Part shown: positions 16,884 through 28,024 of the stretch, piece by piece
Layout: the number at the start of each line of letters is the position of its first letter
Numbering within the stretch: position 1 is the first letter of the stretch
Assembly (NCBI GenBank): GCA_913020495.1
Contig: CAJWBJ010000010.1
Location: 1-55,133, forward strand
Origin: an uncultured Oleiphilus sp.
GTDB lineage: Bacteria > Pseudomonadota > Gammaproteobacteria > Pseudomonadales > Oleiphilaceae
Direction: 5' to 3'
DNA length: 55,133 nt
Translations under genes and position numbers: made by a program
The notes under the pieces: generated by a model
What the model was told of the DNA's origin: nothing
Database searches by the model: none
What the model saw: the letters and a program-made list of their open reading frames with translations, nothing else

Positions 16884-17039
16884 ATGTTTGGATTTCCATT
16901 TGTAACTAGTCTTATTGTTGTTATGGTTTTAGTGACTATGTGTTCGTTAGTCATCAACAAAGGGTTTTCTTTTAAGCCAAAAGCTAAACAGGCTGATCTT
17001 GCTCCAATGACAAAGAAGCACATACAAAAGCCAGCTTAA
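16884..17039 (+). CDS. Small single-helix membrane protein of 51 residues
   Basis: The frame starts MFGFPFVTSLIVVMVLVTM, one transmembrane helix (about 5-25), followed by a basic tail with many Lys residues (KPKAKQ, TKKHIQKPA), giving an inside-facing C-terminus by the positive-inside rule. AGAGG lies about 8 bases before the ATG. It probably shares a transcript with the 37-residue ORF under the HxlR-type operator. Single-helix proteins of this kind often modulate a membrane complex; no partner is visible. Confidence 0.6.
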   Translation: MFGFPFVTSLIVVMVLVTMCSLVINKGFSFKPKAKQADLAPMTKKHIQKPA

Positions 17040-17049
17040 ACGTAAACTA

Positions 17050-17079
17050 TTGCAGTCAGCCTTAAAGGGTTGATTGCAA
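17050..17079 (+). terminator. Hairpin after the small ORFs
   Basis: TTGCAGTCAGCCTT pairs with AAGGGTTGATTGCAA, allowing two G-U pairs and one bulge. It begins 11 bases after the 51-residue ORF, but no U run follows, so termination is uncertain. Confidence 0.35.
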
Positions 17080-17113
17080 ATACTGCTTCAAAAATTAAGT
17101 TTTAAACAATCAA

Positions 17114-17608
17114 CTAACAGACACTCACAATCTCATAACAGTGAGTACTTCCCCCTACATTCAACTCAATTTCCTCGCCAACTTCACGCTTTAGCAAAGC
17201 AGCGCCAATAGGTGATGAAGGGGTAATAATTTTTATATCCTTTTGATCGGGGCCATCAACATATCTAAACGATAACCCTCCTGCCTTTGGCCCCAGAAAC
17301 AAATACTGTTCAAGCCCCTGCTCATCAACAACATGAATCAGAGCACCTAATGAAATAGGCTTTCTTTCTGAAAAATCCTCTACCTTCAAACTTTTATAAG
17401 CGGCCATATCCTCTTCACATTCTGCTACTCGCTGAGCTTGACCTTGAGCGAGATATGAAGCCTCCAAACCGAGTGTGTCATATTTATTTTCAGCTATATT
17501 TTCATCTGCCGTGGCCGAGTTATAAGCCTGCATCGCAGCTCCCAAAGCTTGTTCCCGAATTAATGAAAGCGCTACGAGTAGCTGTTCTAATAGTAATTGT
17601 TTGTTCAT
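17114..17608 (-). CDS. GreA/GreB-like transcription elongation factor
   Basis: The product (164 residues, MNKQLLLEQLL) has an N-terminal coiled coil (about 1-75) with acidic residues in the tip region (TADENIAENKYDTLGLEASYLAQGQ) and a C-terminal FKBP-like GreA/GreB domain with the pattern ITPSSPIGAALLKREVGEEIEL. GreA and GreB insert the coiled coil into the RNA polymerase channel to stimulate cleavage of backtracked RNA; the tip here is of the GreAB-paralogue type seen in pseudomonads, so anti-pausing may differ. The upstream 27-codon extension is dropped because it has no family resemblance. It is convergent with the small-ORF unit and divergent from the periplasmic binding protein. Confidence 0.82.
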   Translation of the reverse strand: MNKQLLLEQLLVALSLIREQALGAAMQAYNSATADENIAENKYDTLGLEASYLAQGQAQRVAECEEDMAAYKSLKVEDFSERKPISLGALIHVVDEQGLEQYLFLGPKAGGLSFRYVDGPDQKDIKIITPSSPIGAALLKREVGEEIELNVGGSTHCYEIVSVC

Positions 17609-17822
17609 ATATGAATTTAACCGCCAACAATAATTTAGTCGGGAATTATAAGTAACCATATAGTGATGTCTACACTTGGAAACACTCAAGCAGCCAAATG
17701 GCTAAACTATTAGCTTTTAAATGACTCAATCAAGTGGATTATTCTGAAGGTTACAACTATATATAATGAAAGGCCTTATCGTCTTCATGGAAGATCCCCG
17801 TTATCAAATAAAGAGGTTCACT

Positions 17823-18602
17823 ATGATCAATAAAATATTACTCGCATTTTTAATCGTCTTTTCTTCTTTCTCAGTACAGGCAGAAATAACCTTCACCGTT
17901 GCCTATGAAAACAAAGTTCAATTTCCCTATTATATGGGTGAGACGGCTAAGGTTTTAGCTGAAAAGCCTGGTGCAGCAGTCGAATTAGTCAAACTAATTG
18001 AGAGTAAAGTCCCCGGTATAAAAGTTGAGCTTAAACGCTATCCATGGAAGCGCTGTTTAAGTGAGCTGGAACAAGGTAACGCTAGCGGTGCTTTTAATGC
18101 CTCTTATAAAGAGAAACGATTGAAATTTGGTGCCTACCCTCTTAAAGATGGCTCTGTCGACACTAGCCGTAGGCTCACAACCATTGCTTATAGTTTTTAC
18201 AAAAAGAAAGGAACCGATTTTTCCTGGGATGGGAAAAAGGCTTCTGGGAAAATAAAGTCTATCGGCGCGCCTCGAGGATACTCAATTGTGGGCGATTTAA
18301 AAAAGTTAGGGCTTAAGGTTACAGAGGCCAATTCAACCGAAGCTAATTTAAAAAAATTACTTGCAGGGAGGGTTTCAGCAGTCGCCTTACAGGAAGTCAC
18401 CGGCGATTATTTCTTAAAAGAAAGTGCTCAATTTAATGATTTGGAAAAAGTACAGCCACCGCTAAAAACCAAACCCTACTACTTAATGATATCAAACCAA
18501 TTCAAAGCCAAGCATCCAAAAGTTGCTGAGCAGATCTGGGATGCAGTTGCTGAGCTTAGAGAACAGAAACTACAGGGTTTAACTGAGAAATACTTCCAAT
18601 AA
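17823..18602 (+). CDS. Periplasmic solute-binding protein, family 3
   Basis: The product (259 residues from the ATG with AGAGG about 9 bases upstream) starts with a signal peptide (MINKILLAFLIVFSS, cleavage after VQA). The mature part has the two-lobed binding-protein fold: a first strand (ITFTVAYEN), VELKRYPWKRCLSELEQGNASGAFNASYKEKR, and the return lobe with PRGYSIVGDLKKLG. No permease or ATPase gene is adjacent, so it is an orphan of the ABC type, or feeds a sensor or distant transporter. The ligand is probably a small polar molecule (amino-acid-like) by family. Confidence 0.82.
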   Translation: MINKILLAFLIVFSSFSVQAEITFTVAYENKVQFPYYMGETAKVLAEKPGAAVELVKLIESKVPGIKVELKRYPWKRCLSELEQGNASGAFNASYKEKRLKFGAYPLKDGSVDTSRRLTTIAYSFYKKKGTDFSWDGKKASGKIKSIGAPRGYSIVGDLKKLGLKVTEANSTEANLKKLLAGRVSAVALQEVTGDYFLKESAQFNDLEKVQPPLKTKPYYLMISNQFKAKHPKVAEQIWDAVAELREQKLQGLTEKYFQ

Positions 18603-18641
18603 GCATTAGCAATGTAACTCACATATTATATACAAACAAAC

Positions 18642-18684
18642 TAAGCTTGTTAGCGCTAAGCACCACTTAGCCTACAAGCTTAGC
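18642..18684 (+). terminator. Two-tier hairpin after the binding-protein gene
   Basis: CTAAGCTTGT pairs with CAAGCTTAG across an inner hairpin GCTAAG-CACCA-CTTAGC (18656-18672). It lies 40 bp after the binding-protein stop. The downstream sequence becomes T-rich only after about 10 bases, so it may act as a weak terminator or transcript-stability element. Confidence 0.45.
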
Positions 18685-18781
18685 CCCTCTGAATTATTTT
18701 CCTTTTACCCTCGCCAATCAGTAAAAATAGCCTAGCCTTAACAAATGATAACGACACCGGTTGCATTTCTAGTAATACTAG

Positions 18782-20866
<2,085 letters not shown>

Positions 20867-20880
20867 TTCAAACATACTTG

Positions 20881-20924
20881 TTGGGCTTCGTATCTCTTCC
20901 CTGAGGTACGAAGCCCAATATTTT
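20881..20924 (+). terminator. Rho-independent terminator of fadH
   Basis: A perfect 12-bp stem, TTGGGCTTCGTA (20881-20892) with TACGAAGCCCAA (20907-20918), is followed by TATTTT, 15 bases after the fadH stop. Confidence 0.85.
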
Positions 20925-21113
20925 AACTTGTTGCCACATGCAACCATTTAAGTCAGTACGACTCACTTCATTAATATCCCCAATCCCACCCTATTCCTAC
21001 AAGCAATTCTCTGTGAACGAGCTAAACTGTTATTATAAAAAAGATATCAAAAAATCTATCACGAAGAAAATATCACACAAAAATCATCACGCAAAAAATA
21101 AGGCCGCTTGCGA

Positions 21114-21779
21114 ATGCTTCAACCTGAAAAAATAATTATTACTGATGACCACCCTTTATTCCGAAAAGCGTTACTAGAAACTTTAAAAGAGAACTTACCC
21201 AACACTCAATGGCTCGAAGCTGAAACTGTTGAAGGTTTAGATGCGTTATTAGCCGAAAACCCTGACACCGACCTCCTGTTATTGGATTTAAATATTCCCG
21301 GTGCTCATGGATTTAACACCCTGATCCATATTCGCCAGCACTTCCCGCAAACTCCCGTCGTCGTCATTTCCGCATACGAAGATAACGATACAATTACAAA
21401 AGCAATGAGCTATGGCGCATCAGGCTTTATCCCTAAATCGACGCCGGCCAGTACGATCTTTGAAGCAATCACCCAAGTTTTGACGGGTGAACTTTGGACT
21501 CCGGAAACGTTAACAGAGCAAGATATTCAGAGTAGCCAATCGCAAATTGCAGCCAATGTTGCCAGCCTAACGCAACAGCAATATCGAATATTAATGATGT
21601 TTGCTGAAGGGATGCTGAACAAACAAATAGCCTATGATTTATCTGTCTCAGAAGCGACAATTAAAGCACATGCTACCGCTATTTTTCGGAAACTAAATGT
21701 CAGAAACAGAACACAAGCCGTCATTTTACTGAGCCAGCTGGATATTTCTGAGACAGGTTTTCCTCAAGAGCTGAAATAA
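21114..21779 (+). CDS. crbR: LuxR-type response regulator (acetate-switch regulator CrbR/ErdR type)
   Basis: The product (221 residues from the ATG; a TTG two codons earlier is possible) has an N-terminal receiver (about 1-125: IIITDDHPLFRKAL with acidic Asp pair, LLLLDLNIPG with the phosphorylated Asp near 57, VVVISAY, and Lys in GFIPKS) and a C-terminal LuxR-type helix-turn-helix (about 145-215: LNKQIAYDLSVSEATIKAHATAIFRKLNVRNRTQAV). It is convergent with the kinase-transporter gene at 21820-25248, the CrbS/MxtR partner. CrbS-CrbR pairs turn on acetyl-CoA synthetase and acetate uptake; both lie within 10 kb here. Pairing is inferred from family and context. Confidence 0.85.
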   Translation: MLQPEKIIITDDHPLFRKALLETLKENLPNTQWLEAETVEGLDALLAENPDTDLLLLDLNIPGAHGFNTLIHIRQHFPQTPVVVISAYEDNDTITKAMSYGASGFIPKSTPASTIFEAITQVLTGELWTPETLTEQDIQSSQSQIAANVASLTQQQYRILMMFAEGMLNKQIAYDLSVSEATIKAHATAIFRKLNVRNRTQAVILLSQLDISETGFPQELK

Positions 21780-21819
21780 TATAAATAAGCGCATCACCTT
21801 ATAAGATCTAACACTCTAT

Positions 21820-24800
21820 TCATAAATAATTATCTTTTAAAGATTCCGCCAGCATAGCACTCATCATGGCACGTAACGATGCGGGCCTGACGAGTTTACG
21901 CATAAAGCCAATACCCGAAAGTTTAGCTTTTTCCTCAACACCTTCATCTGTGGTCGCTGTGATAAGAATGGCTGGCGTTTTTTGTTTGTGTGTCGCTCTG
22001 AGCTCATCAATAAGACTTAGACCATCATGATTATCTTCTAACTGATAATCCACCAGCAAAATATCAAGGTCATTTTTTATCGTCCCATAAACTTCCTTGG
22101 CATTCGCAGCTGACCCAGCGCTGTGTACATGGCACTTCCAGGCAGTTAATAGTTCAATCATTCCTTTGAGCACATCGGGGTCGTTATCAATACAAAGAAC
22201 AGTCACACCTTGTAAACTGAAAGCCGCTTTTTTGATGGAGGGTTCTCGATAAGTAATCGGGGCGGCTTCGGGAACAGTAATCGTAAAGGTACACCCTTGG
22301 CCTTCCTCTGAAAAAAGGTCAAGAGAATGTTTTAATAGTGACGCTAAGCTTTGGGTAATGCTTAAACCTAAACCCAAGCCTTGTGCAGAGTGCTTATGAG
22401 GCGTTTGTAATTGAGTAAATTGTTCGAAAACCAGCGCTTGTTTATCCGCAGGTATACCCGGCCCATCATCTTTAACGTGAATATTAACTTTGTGGTTGTG
22501 CATGGCTACGCTTAAACTTATTACGCCATCTCCCGCATAACGAAAGGCATTTCCAAGCAAATTCTGCAGCATTCTTCGTAACAAGTGTTTATCACTCAAT
22601 ACCCATAGTTTTGTGGGCATGACCTGAAAATTAACTTTGTTCTCTATTGCCGCGGCTGAAAACTCTCTTTTTAAATCAAACAATAGTTCGTTCAATGAAA
22701 ATACTTGTAGCACAGGTTTGATATTGCCACTTTCAATTCTTGCGATTTCACCCAAATTTGCCAGAAGCTCATTTGCCACCTTTAGAGAATGATCAATGTT
22801 ATCAACCTGCTGTTTTTGTGTATCATTAAGGTCATTCTTAAAAGAGAGTGCTGAAGTAAAAAGTCTTGCAGCTTCTAATGGCTGCATTAAATCATGGCTA
22901 CAGGCTTTTAAATATTGACTCTTTTTTGCACTAACCTCTTCTGATTTTTCCTGCGCAATGGCGAGCGCTTTATTCGCTTCAGCTAGTTTTTGGGTACGCT
23001 CTGCAACGCGTGTTTCAAGGTCTTGATTAGCTTCTTTTAATACCGTCTCTGCCTGCCGGTAAACAGTTATATCGGAAAACAGCATAACAAAACCACCATC
23101 AGGTAATGGATTGCCTTCAATACGAATCACTTGCCCGTTACTATGCTGACGCTCTGAGCTATGAGGACTACCTTGCTTCAGATATTTGAGGCGACTATTA
23201 ACCTGCTGATTTATATCACCCGGGCCACATAAGCCACGCTCTACATTGTATTGAATAAGACTCTCTATCGGGCTGCCGGTGTAGATTAAATGCTCAGGAT
23301 AATTAAACAGTTCAAGGTATTTTTTATTCCATGCTACCAAATTCAGATTACTATCAATAATTGAAATACCTTCACTCGCATTTTCTATCGCGCTTTGAAG
23401 TAAATTTTGTCCGGCTAATTGCTGTTGATTTGAAGCCTCCTCGACTAATACGGCCATTTCATCGAGGTCGATATCCCTACCTTCGAGCGCGGAACTTAAT
23501 ACAAGCCGAGCAGAAGAAGCTCCCATAACACTCGCGAGTGTATTTTCAGTGTGACGCAATAAGGCCTGATTATAAGCACGTGTAGTCATTGCCTTTTTAT
23601 TAATTTGTTTTTTAAATTGAGCAAAGCTTAATTCAACTTTCTCATCCCCTAAAAATTTTGATACTAAAAGCTGTAATTCATCAATATTTATTTGCCGTAC
23701 CTTTTGTACAACAACTTCTTGCGCTATTTTTGATTCTAAAAACAAGGTGGCTTGCACACGCTCTTGGACACTTTGTCGCGTTAGTTGAGAGAGTGACCAC
23801 ATCACAAGAATATTCATTCCCAGACTGATCAAAGTAACAAAGGTATTCGCAGGTAAAATCCCATCATTAATTAAAGGCGGATATAAGCCCAAATGAGGTA
23901 GAAAATTTAGTAGAAACCACAAGAGGAACCCAACGACAATGCCGCCAAAAACGCCCAACAAACTGGCTCGTCGCCAATAGAATGCAACAATAAGCGCGGG
24001 TGTAAGTTGCGCAATGGCGCCAAAAGCGATTTCACCAAGTGAGGATAATGTGTCGGCTGGCGCTAACAAAAAAACGCTATAGCCAAACATAATCACAAAG
24101 AGCACCAGTACTTTTCGAATATTTAATAAACTAAGACGGAAACGCTCATAATTAGCCTGCTGTTTTTTTACCACACGAAAGAGCAAGGGGAATACTATTT
24201 CATTACTTAACATTGTGCTCAGAGCAATAGAAGAAATAATGACCATTGAACTGGCGGCAGAAATAGCTCCCAAAAACGAAAATAAAGTAAGTACGGTCTG
24301 ATTCTCATGCCATGGCAAAAAAAGCACATAAGCGTCGGTAGGAACCTGATCGCCAAGTAAGATTTGCCCAGCCATACCCAGCGGTGCGGCGAATAAAGCA
24401 AATACGAGCAGATAAATTGGAAAAACTCTTCGGCTCAGCCAAGTGTCTTTCTCATCCTGTAACTCTACGACCATCACTTGAAACTGACGAGGTAAAGATA
24501 AAAATGCCGCCATCACGATAATCAGCATGCCAAACATGGCCGCCATATTTGGTAATACTTGTGGTTTATTCGACGAGGCTAAAGCTTGTTGATATATATC
24601 GACGGGGGAGTCAAATACGATAAAACAAACGAATACTCCGATACTTAAAAAGGCCACTAATTTAACGAGTGATTCAAAGGCGATCGCTAACATAATTCCG
24701 GGGTGACGCTCTGTTACATCAATAGATCGAATACCGAACACAATCGTAAAGCCCGCTAAAACAGCACTCACCGCTAAACCGACCTGCCATAGGTCAAAAT

Positions 24801-25248
24801 TCTGCTCCATCTGTAGCTGTTGAAAAGAATATACGATCGCTTTAAGTTGCAAAGCGATATAAGGCATGGTGCCAATCAGGGATACTAGTGTCACCAGAAT
24901 TGCCAAGCTGTGTGATTTACCAAAACGGGCGGCAAGCAAATCTGCAATTGATGTTAAATTGAGCTTTAGGCTCACTCGAATAATTCGTTGAATAAAGGGC
25001 CAGGCAAATAGAAATAATAAGATAGGGCCCAGATAAATAGGCAAATAAGAAAAAATATCACTGGCTGCCTGACCGGTAGTGCCTAAAAAGCTCCATGACG
25101 TACAATAAACCCCAAGCGTTAGGGCATAAATAATGACTTGGCTTTTTTTATATAGCTTATGTTGGTATTTATCACCTAAATAGGCGATCACAAATAATAA
25201 AACGATATAGGCAAAACTTAAGGTAATTAACAACCAATTGGGAAACAT
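21820..25248 (-). CDS. crbS: Transporter-linked hybrid histidine kinase (CrbS/MxtR type)
   Basis: The product (1142 residues) joins a sodium/solute-symporter-type membrane domain (about 1-490, 13 or so helices, beginning MFPNWLLITLSFAYIVLL) to a sensor kinase. A linker (about 500-610, probably a STAC-type region) leads to a PAS domain (about 615-735, NASEGISIIDSNLNLVAWNK), a coiled coil, the phospho-acceptor helix (SHDLMQPLEAARLF, His near 785), the ATPase domain (N box LLGNAFRYAGDG) and a receiver (about 1015-1140, LCIDNDPDVLKG, LLVDYQL with Asp near 1067). AGAGGAAAAG precedes the ATG. It is convergent with crbR, not in one operon. Acetate sensing through the transporter domain is the family hypothesis. 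Confidence 0.9.
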   Translation of the reverse strand: MFPNWLLITLSFAYIVLLFVIAYLGDKYQHKLYKKSQVIIYALTLGVYCTSWSFLGTTGQAASDIFSYLPIYLGPILLFLFAWPFIQRIIRVSLKLNLTSIADLLAARFGKSHSLAILVTLVSLIGTMPYIALQLKAIVYSFQQLQMEQNFDLWQVGLAVSAVLAGFTIVFGIRSIDVTERHPGIMLAIAFESLVKLVAFLSIGVFVCFIVFDSPVDIYQQALASSNKPQVLPNMAAMFGMLIIVMAAFLSLPRQFQVMVVELQDEKDTWLSRRVFPIYLLVFALFAAPLGMAGQILLGDQVPTDAYVLFLPWHENQTVLTLFSFLGAISAASSMVIISSIALSTMLSNEIVFPLLFRVVKKQQANYERFRLSLLNIRKVLVLFVIMFGYSVFLLAPADTLSSLGEIAFGAIAQLTPALIVAFYWRRASLLGVFGGIVVGFLLWFLLNFLPHLGLYPPLINDGILPANTFVTLISLGMNILVMWSLSQLTRQSVQERVQATLFLESKIAQEVVVQKVRQINIDELQLLVSKFLGDEKVELSFAQFKKQINKKAMTTRAYNQALLRHTENTLASVMGASSARLVLSSALEGRDIDLDEMAVLVEEASNQQQLAGQNLLQSAIENASEGISIIDSNLNLVAWNKKYLELFNYPEHLIYTGSPIESLIQYNVERGLCGPGDINQQVNSRLKYLKQGSPHSSERQHSNGQVIRIEGNPLPDGGFVMLFSDITVYRQAETVLKEANQDLETRVAERTQKLAEANKALAIAQEKSEEVSAKKSQYLKACSHDLMQPLEAARLFTSALSFKNDLNDTQKQQVDNIDHSLKVANELLANLGEIARIESGNIKPVLQVFSLNELLFDLKREFSAAAIENKVNFQVMPTKLWVLSDKHLLRRMLQNLLGNAFRYAGDGVISLSVAMHNHKVNIHVKDDGPGIPADKQALVFEQFTQLQTPHKHSAQGLGLGLSITQSLASLLKHSLDLFSEEGQGCTFTITVPEAAPITYREPSIKKAAFSLQGVTVLCIDNDPDVLKGMIELLTAWKCHVHSAGSAANAKEVYGTIKNDLDILLVDYQLEDNHDGLSLIDELRATHKQKTPAILITATTDEGVEEKAKLSGIGFMRKLVRPASLRAMMSAMLAESLKDNYL

Positions 25249-25321
25249 ACTTTTCCTCTTAAATTACCTTTTTTGATCATATCAATTGATTGATTAAGTT
25301 ACGCTAAGTAAAGCATAGCTT

Positions 25322-25768
25322 TTACTGACTTGCTGTATAAAACTCGCTTATATAACGCCCTCCTTTAATTTCAGCGATTAATCGTAATTTGTAAAAGTCA
25401 TTCGCAAAACGGTCACTCTTTACTAACTGGCGTAACTCGGTTTCAATTTTCCAATAGTAAGGGCTGTCTGCCATATTCATCGGGTAAGGTGTAGCCACGC
25501 CCTCATCATCAACTAAAAAGAGAGTCGCTTTATCTAGTGGAAAGGTTGAGTTCACTTGAGTCATACCATCCACATCGTAAACATTAATTTTGAATTCGCC
25601 AGCCCCTAAAATACAAGCTTGGTTTAATACATCACAACCCTCTTTAGGATGTAACTGAATAATTTTACTTTGGTCTGCCTGATGCTCCATATAATAGCCT
25701 GAGGCGATATAACCGCCAATCAAAAGGAATGGAAATATTAAAATAGCCATTTTCGTATGCCGATTCAT
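25322..25768 (-). CDS. Membrane-anchored periplasmic protein, unknown function
   Basis: The product (148 residues) has an N-terminal hydrophobic segment (about 8-26, FPFLLIGGYIASGYYM) that acts as an anchor or uncleaved signal, followed by a soluble beta-rich domain containing a CDVLNQACILGAGEF stretch with two Cys that could form a disulfide. It ends in KGGRYISEFYTASQ. No family is recognised. It is the first minus-strand gene upstream of crbS, 73 bp away, and may share transcription with it. A role in the acetate-switch locus is possible but rests only on position. Confidence 0.7.
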   Translation of the reverse strand: MNRHTKMAILIFPFLLIGGYIASGYYMEHQADQSKIIQLHPKEGCDVLNQACILGAGEFKINVYDVDGMTQVNSTFPLDKATLFLVDDEGVATPYPMNMADSPYYWKIETELRQLVKSDRFANDFYKLRLIAEIKGGRYISEFYTASQ

Positions 25769-25813
25769 AAGTAGCCCTACCCTTTATTTGATCATATTTG
25801 CCCCCTTAACCTT

Positions 25814-25904
25814 GTCATTCCGGTAGTCTATTAAGCCGGAATCCAGCTCTTTTTAGCTACTGAGGAAAACAATGGATTCCGGCTGAAAAGCACACCGGAA
25901 TGAC
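25814..25904. repeat. 91-bp palindromic repeat (REP/MITE-like)
   Basis: GTCATTCCGG at 25814-25823 is matched by CCGGAATGAC at 25895-25904. Inside, AGCCGGAATCCA (25834-25845) is matched by TGGATTCCGGCT (25873-25884). The arms fold into a two-tier cruciform. The same CCGGAATGAC and CTGGATTCCGG modules flank the insertion sequence at 47-48.3 kb, so this is a dispersed repeat family. It sits between the hypothetical protein and the symporter gene. Confidence 0.8.
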
Positions 25905-25923
25905 GACATTGTTGAGTAAAACA

Positions 25924-25945
25924 AAAAGACTCCTGAGAGCCTTTT
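25924..25945 (-). terminator. Terminator of the symporter operon
   Basis: AAAAGACTC-CTGA-GAGCCTTTT (one G-T pair) forms a 9-bp stem. Read on the minus strand it is followed by TTTTTGTTTT and lies 22 bp after the symporter stop. The A and T flanks allow function in both directions. Confidence 0.7.
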
Positions 25946-25966
25946 CATTCATTCCTACTAATTTAA

Positions 25967-27703
25967 TTAGTGGTCAGATGCTGCGCCAGCACCATGAGGG
26001 ATTCGGAAATTCTCAACTAATCGCTGAATCTCGGCAGGCGCATCACCTGTTAATTTACACACTGAAAATGCAACGGTGAAATTAACCAGTGCACCCACCG
26101 CACCAAAAGCATTAGGTGAAATCCCCAAAAACCAGTTTGGTTCTAAACCACCTAAAAAGGAGGTGCCCGGTATAAACATAATTCCCTTATGCTGGAATAC
26201 ATATAGCATCGTAATTCCGATGCCAGAACACATACCCGCAACGGCAGCTTTGCCACTCATCTTTTTCGAAAAGATCCCCATCATTAAAGCTGGAAATATT
26301 GACGAAGCCGCTAAGCCAAAGGCTAATGCTACAGTTCCTGCTGCAAAACCTGGGGGGTGTAAACCTAGATACCCTGCAATCAATATTGAAATTGTCATCA
26401 CAATCCTGCTTGAAAGCAATTCATTTTTCTCAGATAAATTTGGTGTAAACACGCCTTTCATTAAGTCATGAGAAATTGATGAGGAGATCGCTAACAGCAA
26501 ACCTGCCGCTGTTGATAGTGCTGCGGCCAAACCGCCCGCAGCAACCAAAGCAATCACCCAATTTGGAAGCTTTGCAATCGCAGGGTTAGCTAATACCATA
26601 ATGTCGCGGTCAATTTTGACCATTTCATTGGCTTCTTTGTCGGCCGAATATTGAATTTTGCCATCTTCATTTTTATCTTCAAATTTCAATAAACCGGTTT
26701 TTTCCCAATCTTTAAACCATTGGGGTCTTTCTTCATATTCTAGATTTTCACCCGCTGAAGGTTCAATAGTGTTCATAAGATTGAAACGAGCCATCGCGCC
26801 AACCGCAGGTGCTACGGTGTATAGCAAAGCTATAAATACCAAAGCATAACCTGCCGAAGAGCGTGCTGCCTGAACACTTGGAACAGTAAAGAAACGCATA
26901 ATTACATGAGGAAGACCCGCCGTACCGATCATCAACGACAAGGTATAAGCAAACATATTGATAGTGCCGCCCATGTTATCAGTTGTGTATTCCTTAAAAC
27001 CTAAATCAGTCACAACCATATCCAGCTTATCTAATAAATAGATGCCACTGCCATCGGCTAAAGTACTGCCTAAGCCTAGCTGGGGGATTGGATTTCCGGT
27101 TAACTGCAAAGAGATAAAGACTGCAGGAATCGTATAAGCAAAAATCAACACACAGTATTGTGCAATTTGAGTATAAGTAATGCCTTTCATTCCACCGAGT
27201 ACAGCATAGACCCAAACAACCGCCATTCCGATCCCTAATCCTAGTCCGTAATCAACTTCTAAAAATCGAGAGAAAGCAACGCCAACACCTTTCATCTGAC
27301 CAATAATATAAGTTAGCGAAGCAATGATTAAACATGCAACCGCAACAATACGTGCACTTTTTGAATAGTAACGATCTGCGATAAATTCAGGCACGGTGAA
27401 CTTCCCGTGTTTACGCATGTAAGGTGCCAGTAGCATGGCTAGTAGAACATAACCTCCTGTCCACCCCATTAAAAACACGGAGCCGCCATAACCTAGAAAG
27501 GCAATTAAACCCGCCATCGAGATAAACGATGCTGCGCTCATCCAGTCTGCACCAATCGCCATACCATTTTGTAAGGGTGTGATGCCGCCACCGGCAACAT
27601 AAAACTCACTGGTTGACCCAGCCTTTGCCCACCATGCAATGGCAAAATACAACGCAAAAGAACTGAAAACAGCAATATAGGTATAAAGTTTTAACTCATC
27701 CAT
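25967..27703 (-). CDS. Sodium/solute symporter, acetate-type, large subunit
   Basis: The product (578 residues) is a sodium/solute symporter of the branch found beside DUF4212 proteins (TIGR03648-like). It has about 13 helices; the family-typical stretch ASFISMAGLIAFLGYGGSVF lies near residue 55, and GLAAALSTAAGLLLAISSSISHDL near residue 385 is the sodium-site region. A hydrophilic insert (about 310-370) faces one side of the membrane. Relatives are ActP-like and import acetate or similar short acids. Its ATG overlaps the small-subunit stop by TAATG, so the two are translationally coupled. The locus also has acs and crbS/crbR, supporting acetate as substrate (inference). Confidence 0.9.
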   Translation of the reverse strand: MDELKLYTYIAVFSSFALYFAIAWWAKAGSTSEFYVAGGGITPLQNGMAIGADWMSAASFISMAGLIAFLGYGGSVFLMGWTGGYVLLAMLLAPYMRKHGKFTVPEFIADRYYSKSARIVAVACLIIASLTYIIGQMKGVGVAFSRFLEVDYGLGLGIGMAVVWVYAVLGGMKGITYTQIAQYCVLIFAYTIPAVFISLQLTGNPIPQLGLGSTLADGSGIYLLDKLDMVVTDLGFKEYTTDNMGGTINMFAYTLSLMIGTAGLPHVIMRFFTVPSVQAARSSAGYALVFIALLYTVAPAVGAMARFNLMNTIEPSAGENLEYEERPQWFKDWEKTGLLKFEDKNEDGKIQYSADKEANEMVKIDRDIMVLANPAIAKLPNWVIALVAAGGLAAALSTAAGLLLAISSSISHDLMKGVFTPNLSEKNELLSSRIVMTISILIAGYLGLHPPGFAAGTVALAFGLAASSIFPALMMGIFSKKMSGKAAVAGMCSGIGITMLYVFQHKGIMFIPGTSFLGGLEPNWFLGISPNAFGAVGALVNFTVAFSVCKLTGDAPAEIQRLVENFRIPHGAGAASDH

Positions 27704-27954
27704 TACGACTCCTCCACATTGTATTTTTTATCAAGCTGATTCATTTTTCTGGAGTACCAGAAAACCAGCCCCACAAAGGTATAAATTGAACCTTGTTGCG
27801 CAAACCAAAAACCGAGTTTGTAGCCACCAAGTCGAATCGTATTCAAGGGTTCAACCAGCAATAAGCCAAAGCCAAATGACACAACAAACCAAATGACCAG
27901 ACATAGTCCAATTAAACGTAAGTTTTCCTTCCAATATGTTTGTTTATCTTTCAT
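27703..27954 (-). CDS. DUF4212 symporter small subunit
   Basis: The product (83 residues) has two transmembrane helices (about 11-33 and 45-68) with the family pattern LRLIGLCLVIWFVVSFGFG and WFAQQGSIYTFVGLVFWYS. Proteins of this kind (TIGR03647-like) are always found directly upstream of the large symporter subunit, as here, and are thought to be an accessory subunit. The stop overlaps the large-subunit ATG. The upstream region holds a long inverted repeat at 28025-28083. Confidence 0.88.
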   Translation of the reverse strand: MKDKQTYWKENLRLIGLCLVIWFVVSFGFGLLLVEPLNTIRLGGYKLGFWFAQQGSIYTFVGLVFWYSRKMNQLDKKYNVEES

Positions 27955-28024
27955 AAAATTTCTCCAAAGTAGGTGAGTAATTTTTACGATCGTCTTCTAA
28001 TTGTTATAACGAAAGAGAAAGCAT

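Noticed and set aside
16757-17023. 88-codon frame on the minus strand
   Set aside because: It is antisense to the two small plus-strand ORFs, which have ribosome sites and sensible composition; the minus frame has neither.
20938-21135. 65-codon frame ahead of crbR
   Set aside because: It overlaps the crbR start, ends in its coding region, and has no ribosome site; this is probably the crbR promoter and leader.
25814-25904. CRISPR-like repeat
   Set aside because: The arms are inverted, not direct repeats with regular spacers, and no cas gene is near.
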